Below are positions 1-11,492 of a stretch of 29,162 nt of DNA, piece by piece (position 1 is the stretch's first letter; each line of letters begins with the position of its first letter). Below the pieces are notes generated by a model. It searched no databases. It was not told where the DNA came from and saw only the letters and a program-made list of their open reading frames with translations. This DNA comes from Chromera velia (lineage: Eukaryota; Sar; Chromeraceae): positions 1-29,162 of the forward strand of contig JAHBMJ010000495.1 in the NCBI GenBank assembly GCA_018398765.1, written 5' to 3'. The translations under genes were made by a program, and so were the position numbers.

Positions 1-186
1 AAGGAAGGAAGAGAAGGAAGGAAGAGAAGGAAGGAAGAGAAGGAAGGAAGAGAAGGAAGGGGAAGGAAGAGAAGGAAGGAAGAGAAGCAAGGAAGAGAAG
101 GAAGGAAGAGAAGGAAGGAAGAGAAGGAAGGAAGGGAAGGAAGGAAGGAAGGAAGGAAGGGAGGGAGGGAGGGAGGGAGGGAGGGA
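1..186. repeat. Purine-rich GGAA/GGAAGA microsatellite
   Basis: Tandem GGAAGGAAGA units grade into GGAA and then GGGA units. All purines are on the plus strand. It lies just downstream of the visible exon of the minus-strand coiled-coil gene, so it is probably intronic in that gene. Confidence 0.95.
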
Positions 187-220
187 AGGAACAGACAAAC
201 AAACAACGAACAAAACTGAC

Positions 221-1751
221 CACGATGGTGTGGAGCTGCTGAGAGCAGATATCGGTGAGTGCCTTGCATCTGTCCTGCTCCTGCACGAAGAACTCTCTCG
301 TCTGTCCGTGCTGCTTCTTCATCTCTTTGAGTCTCTCTACGGCTGTGTCACGGAAGGCCTTTGCCTCCTCGAGACGTTTCTCTGCCTCAATTTCCTTCAC
401 CACCATGTGACGCTCTCTCTCAGCATTTCCCTCCAACCTCTCCACCACGCTCCTCAGTTCTGCCCAGAGCCTTTGACGGTTCTCACCCAGTTCTGTCCGC
501 TGGGCCACCGTCTCCTCCTTGATGTCCTCCCTGATCCTCTGCTCGACCTCCCAGAAGGTTGTCACCTGAAAGAAGATGGATCAAAAAGCGAAAGAAGAAC
601 AAAAAACAGGAGGAAAGAAGAGATGAACTCATGCACTGGTAACAAAGGACAGACAGAAAGGACTCAACGACGGGAGTAGGGTAGAAAAGGAAGCCAATTT
701 ACACGAAAAATACTCAAAAAAATGCAGAAAGGAGGCGGTTTGTCAGGGAAATAGGAAGACAGACGAGGGACAAGCGGCACGGTTTCCTGCCTGCGTCGAT
801 GCTGCAAATTCGTTGTTCATCCTAACTCGTGGGAAGGAAAGACAATCCCATTCCATTTCCCTTCCTTCATTCCCCCCCCTTATCGCTGAGCTGGCTGACC
901 TGTGCCTCCATTGAGAGGAGCTCATCCACCGCCTTCTCCTGTCCATCGGTGACCTCCTCAACCTGTCTGACCAACTCCTTCCCTGCCCTATCCACCAACT
1001 TGCTGTCCTCAATCAGACTCTTCAAATCCCCCCTCTTCAACACACGTGCCTTCTCATTAACACCAAAAGCCAAACGAGTGACCAGTTGGTAGACAAGGTC
1101 GAGTCTCTGGATTCGAGTCTCGAGGGCTTTCTTCCCCCCACTGGCAATCTCAGCTTTCTTCTTTCTCAAGTCCTCTGTGACTGTCCTTTTCCGCTCACTT
1201 GAGGATTTGGTCAGTCCCTCAGGCTCGAGGCTGGCGGCAATCTCGAGAGCGTCTTCGATCACTTCAATAACAGTCCTGTCTCCGCCCTCGAGAGGAGTGG
1301 ACAGCCACTGATCGATCAGCTCGGAATGTCCCGCGTCGAACAACTTCATCAGGTCTTCCACCGTCTTCCGCAATTCAAGCGGGAAGAGGCGTCCGACCCA
1401 TGATTTTAGCTCGGCCTGGGAGAGGGATTCGAGATCCTCTTCGGAACACTCCTCGTGTTTCGCAATAAAGCGAATGAAAAGTGAAGTGAGGTTCTTGTGC
1501 TCCTCACCCTTGAAATCCATCAACTGAAGGGCGTTGGTGAGATCAAAGATGGGAACGTCAAAGTTCAGTTTCGGCTTTGCGTCCTCAGGAAGGCCTTCAT
1601 CCTTCACTTCGTGATTCCAGCGCTCGTTAATAACAGCAAGAAGAGGAATGAGTTTGTTGTTTAGCTGAGCAAGGAGCTCGTCTTTCACAATGCGCTCGTG
1701 CTCATTTGTGTAAACAGTCGCCTCTTTGGGAAGAATGTTACTCTCCACCAT
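221..1751 (-). CDS. Coiled-coil/helical protein of unknown function, 3' part cut by window edge
   Basis: Two exons read on the minus strand: 1751-900 (284 codons from an ATG, product starting MVESNILPKE) and 565-221 (115 codons). They join in phase 0 across an intron 899-566 (donor GTCAGC, acceptor TTTCAG). Exon 2 ends at a likely GTCAGT donor, so the gene continues left of the window. The first part is acidic and helical, with no signal peptide or membrane segment. Exon 2 is very rich in E, R, K and Q, with long heptad-like stretches (for example RLKEMKKQHGQTREFF), typical of a coiled coil. That suggests a structural or cytoskeletal protein; an SF-assemblin-like role was considered but no diagnostic motif is visible. 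The gene is divergent from the ORF at 2884. Exon 1 is secure; the join to exon 2 is a phase-based prediction. Confidence 0.6.
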
Positions 1752-2883
1752 TTTGAATTGAAACCCAGCAATGCAGCAGTGTCAAACTGAAAAAAGAGGG
1801 TCGAAGAACAACGACCGAGCTTCAAAAAAGAAGACTCACACGAAGAGACGCCAGCTCTTTTCTTCCAAGGAAATTTTCCGTAAGAAGGCCACCAAAATGC
1901 AAAGTGAACGACTCAACCTTGAACAAGCAGGTCTCACAGAGGACTTCAGATGCTGTAGACAAACAACTCAAACAGGTGGAACTTGGCAGGTGAAGGAAAC
2001 TGAAACAAAGAGTGGAAAGACAGACTGACTGCTGCAGCTGGGAGAATGAAGTGGGACCGCGAAGCTAGCCTGGCTCGATAAGGCTCGGCCTCTTACATTA
2101 GGGGCCCCAGGAAAAGTTGCATCTCAGTTTGCTGGTGAATTCAGGATGTGTTCAGGTTTTTGCGTTGATTTGTCCATCCTTGGAACTCAAATACGGACAA
2201 TAATTTTGTACAAACGCTTGCGGCGCCGCCGCACAAAGGTTTAATTTGCGCGGCGGCGCGCAGTTTTCCAATTAATTAAGTTTGTGCACTGTGCGCCGCC
2301 GCACGTGCGGCCATGCACACCGATACACGCGGACGCCTTCCCCATGCAGAGTCAGTCATAGCTGCGACATTATATAATTGTTGCATATGATCTACACATG
2401 CAACATGTCTGACAGACTTGAGGACATTGCATGAGGCTGTACGTTCTCCTGCCGTATGTATTCGAACACTGTCAGGAACACTCGGTGGAACCAGTGAGCT
2501 GGCCCTGTCCGGTACTCTGTCCTGATGGTGCATGTGACTGCGCGCATCTAACACACGACTGCATGAGAGCTCTGCGGTCTGCATGCCCGGAGATTCTTCG
2601 TGCGATCGGCTGACCGCCATTGACCGCCTTGTGCTGGCCGCATAGCCCCAACCTGTATTCGGAAACTTCCCCAGGAAAGTGAGGCAGACCATTACACCCA
2701 CAGGTTGAGCTTTCAGCTGTTTCTTTCTGCAATCAACCCTGCCAGCAAACCTTTCTGTTTGTGTCTGAAACGAAAGATGTGAAGCTCTTCAAGCTGCAGA
2801 CTCTGTACAGAGATAGACCGCAAAGGATCAAAAGCTCAAACGCCATTGACGAAGAGTTGTGAAAGAGAAGGACAGAGGACTGC
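1752..2883. other. Divergent intergenic spacer
   Basis: This is the spacer between the start of the minus-strand coiled-coil gene and the plus-strand ORF at 2884, and it probably contains promoters for both. Open frames here are short and on both strands, without coding character. The one notable structure is the GC-rich inverted-repeat cluster at 2223-2304. Confidence 0.6.
2223..2304. repeat. GC-rich inverted/direct repeat cluster
   Basis: GCGCCGCCGCAC occurs at 2223-2234 and again at 2293-2304. The exact inverse of its first ten bases, GCGGCGGCGC, lies between them at 2250-2259. The third copy is part of GTGCGccgcCGCAC, which could itself fold into a hairpin. The block sits inside AT-rich DNA of a divergent spacer, so it may be a regulatory site or a structured element. 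Confidence 0.7.
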
Positions 2884-3609
2884 ATGCACAGAATTCTGCT
2901 GTTCGGGGTCCTCTCCCCATGCAGCCTCTGTCTTGCAACTTCAACCTCCCGCCAGGACCCCAACTCCCTCTCGAACCTCTGGGACAGGGACTATCCCCAC
3001 ATCCTTGTGGGCACAGACCCGGCATTGCAGACCAGTGCCAGGCAGTATCTGCAAGAGGGCGCCCCGCCTGTCAGCTCCCACGACCCTCTCCTGTGTGTTC
3101 GAGAAGGGGGATTGTGTCACAAGGAGGTGAAGGATGTGTTTGACAAGTACGCTTCCAACGAGAAGGCTAAAAGCCGTGCAGCCTGCCGGGTCGAGTCTCT
3201 CTCGGAGGTTGATTTCCGAGACTCAAACATCGACAATGAGGTCATAGAAGCGTGCACGCAGGACACGGGGACGGAGACAGTTATCATTCGGTCAAGAATC
3301 ACTTTGTCAGATGATGCAGTGCAAAGACGTAAGGACATCTTCAAGGAACAATTTGCAAAATTAGAAGCGGATGAAGACGGGGGAGGCGGGGGGAGTGTGG
3401 AAGACCAGTCAGAACAGCAAATGGAGGACGTCCTAAGAACCCTACCCGTGCCGAAGACAGATCTCCTGCCCCCCCCAATGCAGTACATTCGTCGAGTGGC
3501 GCTTCAGGGAAGTAAGAATTCATTGCACAACAGGAGGAAGCTAGACTGCAAAGTCATGGGAGACTTTGCAAGAGAATACCTCATTTCGTCCTTCTGTCTT
3601 GACTACTGA
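2884..3609 (+). CDS. Hypothetical protein, possible N-terminal signal sequence
   Basis: A single 241-codon ORF from ATG to TGA. The N-terminus (MHRILLFGVLSPCSLCLATS) is hydrophobic and could be a signal or targeting peptide. The body is polar and charged, with a middle region around residues 80-150 rich in acidic and basic residues, then a glycine run (GGGGG) and a basic C-terminus. No family is recognised. An acceptor-like CCATGCAG at about 2922-2929 means the first residues could instead belong to an upstream exon joined nearby. Its open length and ordinary codon use support it being coding. It is divergent from the coiled-coil gene on its left. Confidence 0.5.
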   Translation: MHRILLFGVLSPCSLCLATSTSRQDPNSLSNLWDRDYPHILVGTDPALQTSARQYLQEGAPPVSSHDPLLCVREGGLCHKEVKDVFDKYASNEKAKSRAACRVESLSEVDFRDSNIDNEVIEACTQDTGTETVIIRSRITLSDDAVQRRKDIFKEQFAKLEADEDGGGGGSVEDQSEQQMEDVLRTLPVPKTDLLPPPMQYIRRVALQGSKNSLHNRRKLDCKVMGDFAREYLISSFCLDY

Positions 3610-4852
3610 GAATGAGAATGGAATTTGAAGTGAATATAAGCAAGCAAGCCTCAGGGCTTTGTGTTGACTTTGCAACTATTTCGGTAACCGTGTAGTCCTT
3701 CACGTCTTCAACACACGATGCATAAATGAATGAATGAGTGAGTGAATGTGGGAGTGAATGGATGAATGGATGAAATTCAATGAATAAATCAACCTAATTC
3801 GAATTAGTCAGTCGGTAGGCGAGTGAGTGAGTGAGCGAGTGGGTGGGTGAGTGAGTGAGTGAGTGAGTGAGAGAGCAAACGAACGATGAAGGCAGTTGAG
3901 CCGAGCTCCTGGCAGCCCGTGTTTATGCAAGGCTTCTGCAAAATATGAGAATCTTCTTAGCGATTTTCCCGTTCAAACGGTTCTTAATTAACAGATTGCC
4001 TACATCTAAATTTCTAAAATATGATCTCCCTGCAACGGTAACGCTCAGAATGTGGAAGCCGAGCAATTTCATTACCAAGTTTATGATTTCGTTTAAATCT
4101 TTTAAACTTAAGTCAATTTCAAGGTTTCAAAATAGTTTGTTTAATTTACAGTCAAATTTGTAGACTATAAGTATTAAATGTAATTTATTTTGTACAATTC
4201 TAAACACTGCAGTATAATCATTGATCAAGATAGGATATGATAGGATAAGATTAATGTTCCAGGATGTTCTAGGTTGTCCCGCAGTCCACTGCTGGGCTTC
4301 CACTTACACCATCGATAGATCACGGTCGTTCAGATACTTGCATGCAGATTGAGCATTTTAAATCATATATATCTCAGGCTGTTATTACTACTATGAACTT
4401 AAAGTATAGTTTAGGCTAAAACTTAGGCTGCATACAGTATTTAATACTATATTCAGCTTTAGATTCAAAGTTTGAAAATACGCCCTAATTAACTAGCATA
4501 CTATAGTAGCGCACGCGGTAAAAAAATATATATTTCATATCATAATAAGTTTATGCAAACTAAAACGAAGACTAAATTTTCAGAAGTTTACATTCATTAA
4601 CAAATTAACAATTGTGACTTGACTTCAAGTTCAACTCTATAGCTTGAAACCACACAGCAAGCGTGGCAATGCGTAGAGCATCTCTTAGTCTGTGCTGCGC
4701 AATTATATGCAATTATGACGCCTTTGTGCTGTTGAACTTGAAGACAAAAAGACGCTGCCAGTAGTAGGCAGTGGTCAACTCACCGTGCTTTCCCCGACAT
4801 ACAAACACCATGAAGTATGCACGCTGAATTAGAGACACGATTCGATCCCCTG
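3610..4852. other. Convergent intergenic spacer, AT-rich, with TGAA/TGAG repeats
   Basis: The spacer lies between the 3' ends of two convergent genes. It contains an imperfect TGAA/TGAG tetranucleotide repeat at about 3725-3870, and otherwise AT-rich sequence. I see no gene, RNA or transposon-like ends in it. Confidence 0.6.
3725..3870. repeat. TGAA/TGAG tetranucleotide repeat
   Basis: Imperfect runs of TGAA, TGAG and TGGA are interrupted by about 40 bases of unique sequence near 3785-3825. Confidence 0.85.
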
Positions 4853-5146
4853 CTAGGAAGCACACGTGAGGCACTTTGTCATAGGATACCCGTCAACCGC
4901 GCACCCCGTGGTTTCGTCAAAGGAGATGTCTGAGCACGCCTTCTTGGTGACGAGCTTCTTTGGGACGAGAGTCTTTAGGAGACGGCAGAAGTCGGGAGAC
5001 TCCAGGGCTGCCTGCCCCGAGGGGAACTTCAGGTGCCTCACAGCGGAAGCCACTGCAGAGACCTCAGGATCCTCTTTACAGGTCTTCCCGTGGTGGAACC
5101 CGAAGTACCTGCATGAGTAAAGGTTGAATTAAGGGGTCGTGTGTGC

Positions 5147-5203
<57 letters not shown>

Positions 5204-6228
5204 CTGTGTCCTTGTCTGTGTCTGTGCATTCATGTATGATTGAAAGCTCTATGAAAGGTGACTCAGAGTCTGAAAGGCACACATGGTTTTCCAGGGTAAA
5301 AATTGAGGCATCTACAAATTGAGTTTTCTGTATTCACAGATGTCTCAGTGGATAACAAGCGGATAGAAGCATACTCATAGAACATGTGTTTGTTGTCTTT
5401 GATTGTTCAAAACTGACACACACGAAAAAGACGAATGCGGTAATATGTAAACGGAGACAGGCATGGCATTCATTCTTGGGCTTATTCATTCATTCAACCA
5501 CCTATCCATTCATTACGCCATTCATTCATGGCCTCACTAATTCATTTATTGATTCATTTGAACTCAGAAGCTGCACCTTTGAAAGAATCAAGGCACTCAC
5601 CTATAGAGTGTGATGACGTGCGTGAGGGAGCTCAGAGACATCTGACCCCCCAAGTCATGATCGCACGTGTACGTCTCCACTCTCCGCATCATCTCCGCCC
5701 CAAATCCCTTCTGGGCACAGATCACATCGACGTACACACCCTCCTTTGTATGCTGCAACACTGCAAATGCCTTCAGCCCGTTCCTCTTCAACCTCAACCT
5801 CAAGGCCGCTGACTTTGCCTCTAAGCTCCCCGTCCCCTCATAAAGCATCAAAATCGCGTCTGCGTTCTCCATTGCCTCGTCGGACAAGTATTGGGCAGAC
5901 ACCAGACCCCGGCACACGCCCCCCTCATGCTTCACCTGCCTGGTCACCCTCGCGGTCTGACTCTTCCACGCCTTGTCAGAACCTGCACGCAAGCATGAAC
6001 GGATGCATGGACGTGTACTTGCACGTACATGCGTATATACATGTGACGCGTGTGTGTGTGGGTATGTGTGGGTGTGGGTGGGCGTTTTACTTCTCTCAGG
6101 TGAGTGCTTGTATATGTGCTTGCAGCCATTTGGATGTTTCCCAATCTCGAGGCAAATGGACCGGTGGCTTGTGCGGAAGAAATGATGCGCACGTAAATGG
6201 AAGTGTAGATCAGAGGCTTCAAACACAT

Positions 6229-6268
<40 letters not shown>

Positions 6269-6489
6269 GGCCCGACTGTCGCCGCTGCCCCAGGTATACC
6301 CTGTAAGGGGTTTTGTTGCTTTCATCTCGACTCACTTGAGGCTTTCACCGTCTCCATGAACTTGACCGACGCCATCAGATTTCCCTTTGCCTTCTCCCGG
6401 ACGTCCAAAAACGAAGAGGACAAACCAACTTGCCCTGATCGGCCCCAAACAGGAAAGAGCCCAAACAGAAAGACCAGGCTGCTCAGCAT
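4853..6489 (-). CDS. GNAT-like N-acetyltransferase with signal peptide
   Basis: Three exons on the minus strand, 6489-6336, 5982-5601 and 5108-4853, join with matching phases (1 then 2) and give 263 residues. Donors are GTGAGT twice; acceptors are GTGCAG and ATGCAG. The start is the ATG at 6489, and the product begins MLSSLVFLFGLFPVWG, a good signal peptide. Residues about 93-183 look like a GNAT core: a beta strand VYVDVIC, then the acetyl-CoA loop QKGFGA (142-147, matching Q/R-x-x-G-x-G/A), a helix with MMRRVE, a strand MSLSSL and the closing YRYFGF (178-183). The C-terminal 80 residues hold six cysteines, suggesting disulfides in the secretory pathway. Known GNATs transfer acetyl from acetyl-CoA to amines; the substrate here is unknown. 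The family call rests on motif recognition only. Confidence 0.68.
5147..5206. repeat. (TC)n-(TG)n compound microsatellite in GNAT intron 2
   Basis: A TC run is followed directly by a TG run. It lies inside the 492-nt intron between the second and third exons of the GNAT-like gene. Confidence 0.9.
6229..6268. repeat. (CT)n microsatellite in GNAT intron 1
   Basis: An uninterrupted CT dinucleotide run within intron 6335-5983, starting about 70 bases after the exon 1 donor on the minus strand, where it reads (GA)n. Confidence 0.9.
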
Positions 6490-7416
6490 TCTTTTGATTG
6501 ATGAGTGCCTTTTCAGCTGTGCAGAGAATTTAATGGACAAAAAAATATTTTGAAGGAGACGACCCAGCGAGCAACAGTGTCGACAACAGTATGTATTTTT
6601 GTCAAATCAAAAACGGAGTGGCACAGTTTTTCTGTAAGATTACACTTCAACAGGTTGAAGGGTTTTGTAAAATATGAATCGGCCTGGGGTATATACTGGA
6701 GCCCGAACATCAAGTGCAACTCAAACACCAATTCTTCCAATGGATGTTGCCGATCCATGCAATATCGTTGCATGCGAGTTCGTGCATCTATATATATAGC
6801 TGCATGCAAAAAGGTTCGAAAATTCAAAAGGAAAAAAAAAATCAGTATGAAAAAAAAATCTGTATCTAAAAAAATAGTCTGTATGCATGGGATTCAATGA
6901 ACTGTTAATTGCATGCACACAGCACTTAATTCATAAAGTCGTCGTATATATGTATAAGTCGATCACTTAATATATAATGGTACGTGTATATCCAGCACTG
7001 TCTTCGATGAAAGCTCGATCTGGAGCATGAAAAGTACTCTTAGCAATTGCGCAAGAACAAAAAGGTCGGCTTCTGTGCATGCAGTTGTGTGCCATGATTT
7101 ATATAGTGAACTCTGACGACCGTCTCTTCTTTTCTCGGAGTGTCAGACAGAGACGGAGTGGCCGTCTACATGTATATATCCCGACGCGTCTGTGTAGACG
7201 GCCGAGAAGTCCTCAGTGAAAGGTTCTGGCGTGTGATCCTACTCCTTTCTCTGTTACTGACACAAGAGCCTGGCATGAACGCGAGTTAATTGTAAAGAAG
7301 GAGGACTTGCCGCAAGACTCCTATGTGTGCGTTTGTGTAAGGTAGAATTTGCCCGTCAACACATATAAGTACATGTTACGACCGACGACGCTGATACTGG
7401 CCTAAGCTCGTACATA
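6490..7416. other. Divergent intergenic spacer
   Basis: AT-rich spacer between the start codons of the GNAT-like gene (minus) and the 10-exon gene (plus), presumably holding both promoters. It contains several TATATA stretches (about 6790, 6945 and 7173) and a GC-rich hairpin at 7160-7203. No gene is seen. Confidence 0.6.
7160..7203. repeat. Perfect 11-bp hairpin with outer extension
   Basis: GGCCGTCTACA (7160-7170) pairs exactly with TGTAGACGGCC (7193-7203) around a 22-base loop. A second pair, TTCTCGG at about 7132-7138 and CCGAGAA at 7202-7208, partly overlaps it. It lies about 215 bases before the ATG of the plus-strand gene at 7417. Confidence 0.7.
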
Positions 7417-8321
7417 ATGGCTCGCCTTCGGATAATACTGAAATTTGTCACAAGCGCCATCCTCACCGCTGCGTGCGCAAATCTGATCGGAAGAAAAGTC
7501 AGTTCCCTTATTCATTTATATATATACCTGCTTGAACTTTCTACCGTCTCCTTCTTCCTCCCGCGAGATGCAGCTCCTCTTCCTCTCTCAAAATCCCCGT
7601 ACAGAAAGCTTTCGGCTTTTGTGCCCCTGCTCTTCTGCTGTGCTGTTCTTTGTCTGACTTGCGGCATCTCTTGAATCTTCCCGGAAGCCTTGCGTGTGCA
7701 TGCAATTCTCGTGACGTCTGGTACATTACTCCTTTTCTGTGGGCTGTCCCACTTGCCAGACCACCTCACCAGGTTCGTGGTCACGTGTGAGCTCATGCCT
7801 ACTTTTTCACCAAGCTGCGCTCATTCCTGCATTCCTTTACCTCATCATCTCTTCGTCTCTTCATCCATCCATTCACTCATTCATTCATTCATTCACTCAT
7901 TCATTCATTCATTCATTCGTTCGTTCATTCATTCATTCATTCATTCATTTCTTCTTCATTGCATCACTGGTCTGCTCCTACTCTTCCTTTCGGCCGTCTG
8001 TGTCACTTGTCACGCGTGGATCTATTTGCATGCGTGTAAGATCCGACCCTGCGTCCTTTGAACATTGCAGAGTCCAGGCCCATTCTTCATGCACCGGAAT
8101 TCCAATCACCCTGGTCGGTGGAAGGGGGGGGGGGCGGGATGAGGAGTTGACGCGCAAGATGAAACGTTTGATGTGACAGTAATACGATGGCTGTGACACA
8201 CGCACCCTTTTTTCGTTTCGTTTTGCCAGACATACATATGACCGAAAATTCTCAACCAACCTGGAGACAGGGGCTCTGCATGGTATTTGTTAAAGAAGAC
8301 ATGCAGAGGGGAATCAATCAG

Positions 8322-8360
<39 letters not shown>

Positions 8361-11300
8361 GGCTGTCTCTGCTGGTCGTGTATGGGACAGCGACTTGAGA
8401 TAAAGACGTGCATTCACAAGGATGGATGCGTGTACATAGTGCTGCATGCCGAGCTCCTGTGGTACTGTTGAGTGACTGACTGACTGACTGACTGACTGAC
8501 TGACTGGCTGACTGACTGACTGACTGACTGACTGACTGGCTGGTTGGCTGACTGGCTGGCTGGCTGGCTGACTGGCTGGCTGGCTGGCTGACTGACTGAC
8601 TGACTGACTGACTGACTGGTTGGCTGACTGACTGACTGACTGACTGACTGACTGACTGGCTGACTGACTGGCTGACTGGCTGGCTGAATGAATGAATAAA
8701 TGATTGAATGAATGAATGAATGAATGAATGAATGAATGTCTGACTGAATGTATAAATGTATGAATGAATGAATGAGTGAGTGAGTGAGTGAGTGAGTGAA
8801 TGAATGAATGAATGAATGAGTGAGTGAGTGAATGAATGAATGAATGAATGAATGAATGGATGAATGAATGAATGAATGAATGAATGCACAAATACAGACG
8901 TCGGTGCCCCTCTCGAGGACCTGTCCCCCTTTGGTGTGGCACCTCGACAGACACAGGCACCATCGCCGATCCAACAGAAACTTGGCAATGGATTTCTATC
9001 CCGTTCCTCTTTTTCACTATCGCCTGACTGGGACGGTACAGCTTTCGTGGAGACCTCCGCCGTCTCTTCCGAAACTCTTTCGAGATTTTCCGCTTCTACT
9101 TCTTCTTCCATTTCCTCCTCTTCCTCTTCTCCGGGGGAGACGGGGGACACTAGACATTGCGTTGAACCAGTACTGAACCTAGTGGAGGGTCTCTGGATGT
9201 CCACCGGGAAGGAGAAGGGGGGAGAAGTGATGACCCTAACGGTGTTTGGACAGGGCGACGGAGATGATGAGAACATCAGAGGACCGAGAGTTGTCGGCTG
9301 GGGGGACCCTTTCTACGGCAGTGCGTTGTTTGTGGAACCTGAAGAGGGGAGGGGGACGCATATAGGGGGACTAGAATTGCANACGGTGTTAACACGACGG
9401 TGGGGGGCGATTTGGACCTTGGTGGAGGAGACGGCTGGATCAGGTTTGACGACAAGTGAGTGATGAGAATTAAGGGGCCCTGATCTTTTTTGTGTGTGAA
9501 CTGTCTGACTTCACTTCTGTCACGTGCTCAGACTTCCTTCACCCGGCGTTCCCATTTGACTTGAAAGCATTTGACTGTTGCTGTTTTTCTTGCAGTCTCC
9601 CTTTCCTGCTTTCTTTCTTTCTTGTGTGTGCTGTTTTGTTTCTTTGTTTGCCTGTGGCTGTCCAGCTCTGTTCTTGCATTTACTCTCTCGAAATAGCATG
9701 TCTGTCTGTTTGGTCACGGGCAACTTTCTCAGTGAATTCTCCTTTTCGCCCCCTTTCCTTCAAGCGTAGTCTGGTCTGTCTCTCTCTCAATTGATTTTCT
9801 GGTTGCTCATATGAATGATCGATGCAGCCACTTTCTTGTGTCTGTGTCGGACTGCACTCCGCTGATGCTGTCTGAGACTGACGTCCGAGAGGCGAGGATG
9901 AGCCTCGGGTTTCTTGTGCAAATAGACGCTGTCAGGGAAGGGGAAGCGTCAGTCAGCCTGGCTGGCAGTCTCAACAGAAAAAAAGAAAGAGAAACACACA
10001 CACACACACACACACACATACAGAGAGAGAGAGAGAGGGAGGGAGGGGGGGAATTGTGGGAAACACAGACGCAAATGCCCAAGTATGGTTTGGATACCAT
10101 TGTACCCACAAACGCATGTGTTTGTGCACAGTTCCACAAAGAAATGCCTGCCTGTTTGAACAGACCCACTTCAGGGTCTGCTTTTTCGACTTCCAGTAAG
10201 ACTCTTAAGATTTTTCTTCAGACAGACATATTGAGTCTTTCTGTCTGTGTTTCTCGATCCCTCTATGTACCTCAAAGAAGAAAACAGGAAACAACATAAA
10301 AACTCGATCCACTGCATGTCTGCATGTGTCTCTTTGAGCACCTCATTCTGTCTGCAAATTTCTTTGCCTGTTTGGTTACGTGTGATTGGTGTAGCGTGTG
10401 GGTGTGCATGACTACACATCGGAGCGGATGCATGCATGCAGGCACATTTTGTTCGACAACGGAGCCGGGTTCCAAGTGGGCGTTGTACGAAAATCCAGAG
10501 GGCGTATGGACTTCGGAGTCCTCCCTTCCGATGGGGGCGGAGGGGTTATGGCAGGTCAGTTGGAGTTCTTTCTGATTTGTCTCATGGTGTACAATTGAGT
10601 TTATCTTTTCGGAACGAACATTTGAATCTTGTTCAGATACAACTCGCCCTTTTTTTTATGGCCCTCCCATACCACAAGTGCCTCCGTAGCTCGCAAAAGT
10701 TAGAAGCCGACTGAGCTACCACGACAGCCATTGCCAGTGCGAATCCCTAAGTGAATGTCAAGAAAAATGTCATTGGGGTCTGTCTACTCATTCAATTTGA
10801 TTTGAAATTTGTCACCCTTTTTCTAGTAGATAATCTTCCTCTGCAGAGACCTGTTTCGGGTTCCCGGCACTTTTCTTCGTCACACTTGAGTCAGTGATTA
10901 GATGGCAGATTGGACACACAAGCAAACTTCAAAGCTACAGTAGGGGGACGCAGAGGATGCCACGAAGGGCGGCGGGGGTTCCGGTACCAGTAGGGGGTGA
11001 TGAGCAATCACCGAATAAAAGTTAATCCGATGGAAAGGGTGGATGGAAAAATGGGTCATTCACTTTTGTGTTCTCGTTTCTTTGGCTATGTTTGTGAGTG
11101 TGTTGGCTGCTTTGTTTCGGTACCACTCCCTATGCCCGTGTCAATTTGGGGACTTCACAGGAAAGGACAAGGAGATGACGGAGGAGTCGGGATCGGCCTT
11201 TGGAAACAAGGGACGCGGTTGAAGTCTCGATATGTGCATTTCGATGAATTCGAGAATAATGAAGGGAAAAGAAAAGGGAATGGAGAAGGAAAGGGGTCGC

Positions 11301-11460
11301 TAAACTTGTGGAAGCATCTTGGAGGAATGGGGCAACTCTCACTCGGATGTGATGGGAAAGGAAAGAGGTGCATCGACGGTGAGTGCTTTTGTGTGTGTGT
11401 GTGTGTCTGTCGGTCTGTCGGTCTGTCGGTCTGTCGGTCTGTCGGTCTGTCGGTCTGTCG

Positions 11461-11492
<32 letters not shown>

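Noticed and set aside
230-679. Plus-strand ORF of 149 codons
   Set aside because: It is the antisense shadow of the charged coiled-coil exon 565-221, which has far better protein character.
8470-8888. Possible CRISPR-like or minisatellite array
   Set aside because: The period is 4 bp with no spacers; it is a tetranucleotide tract in a eukaryotic intron.
8106-9276. Long minus-strand ORFs rich in SVSQ and HSFI repeats
   Set aside because: They are translations of the CTGA and ATGA microsatellites in several frames; the unique flanks have no coding support on that strand.
9382-9382. Ambiguous base n inside predicted exon 3
   Set aside because: A sequencing or assembly ambiguity; one base does not break the frame, so it is not treated as biology.
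9811-10299. Plus-strand 162-codon ORF as an exon of the 10-exon gene
   Set aside because: Its acceptor phase does not match the donor at 9455, while the exon at 10132-10195 joins it directly in phase and continues well into the next exon. Part of the ORF is CA/GA repeat.
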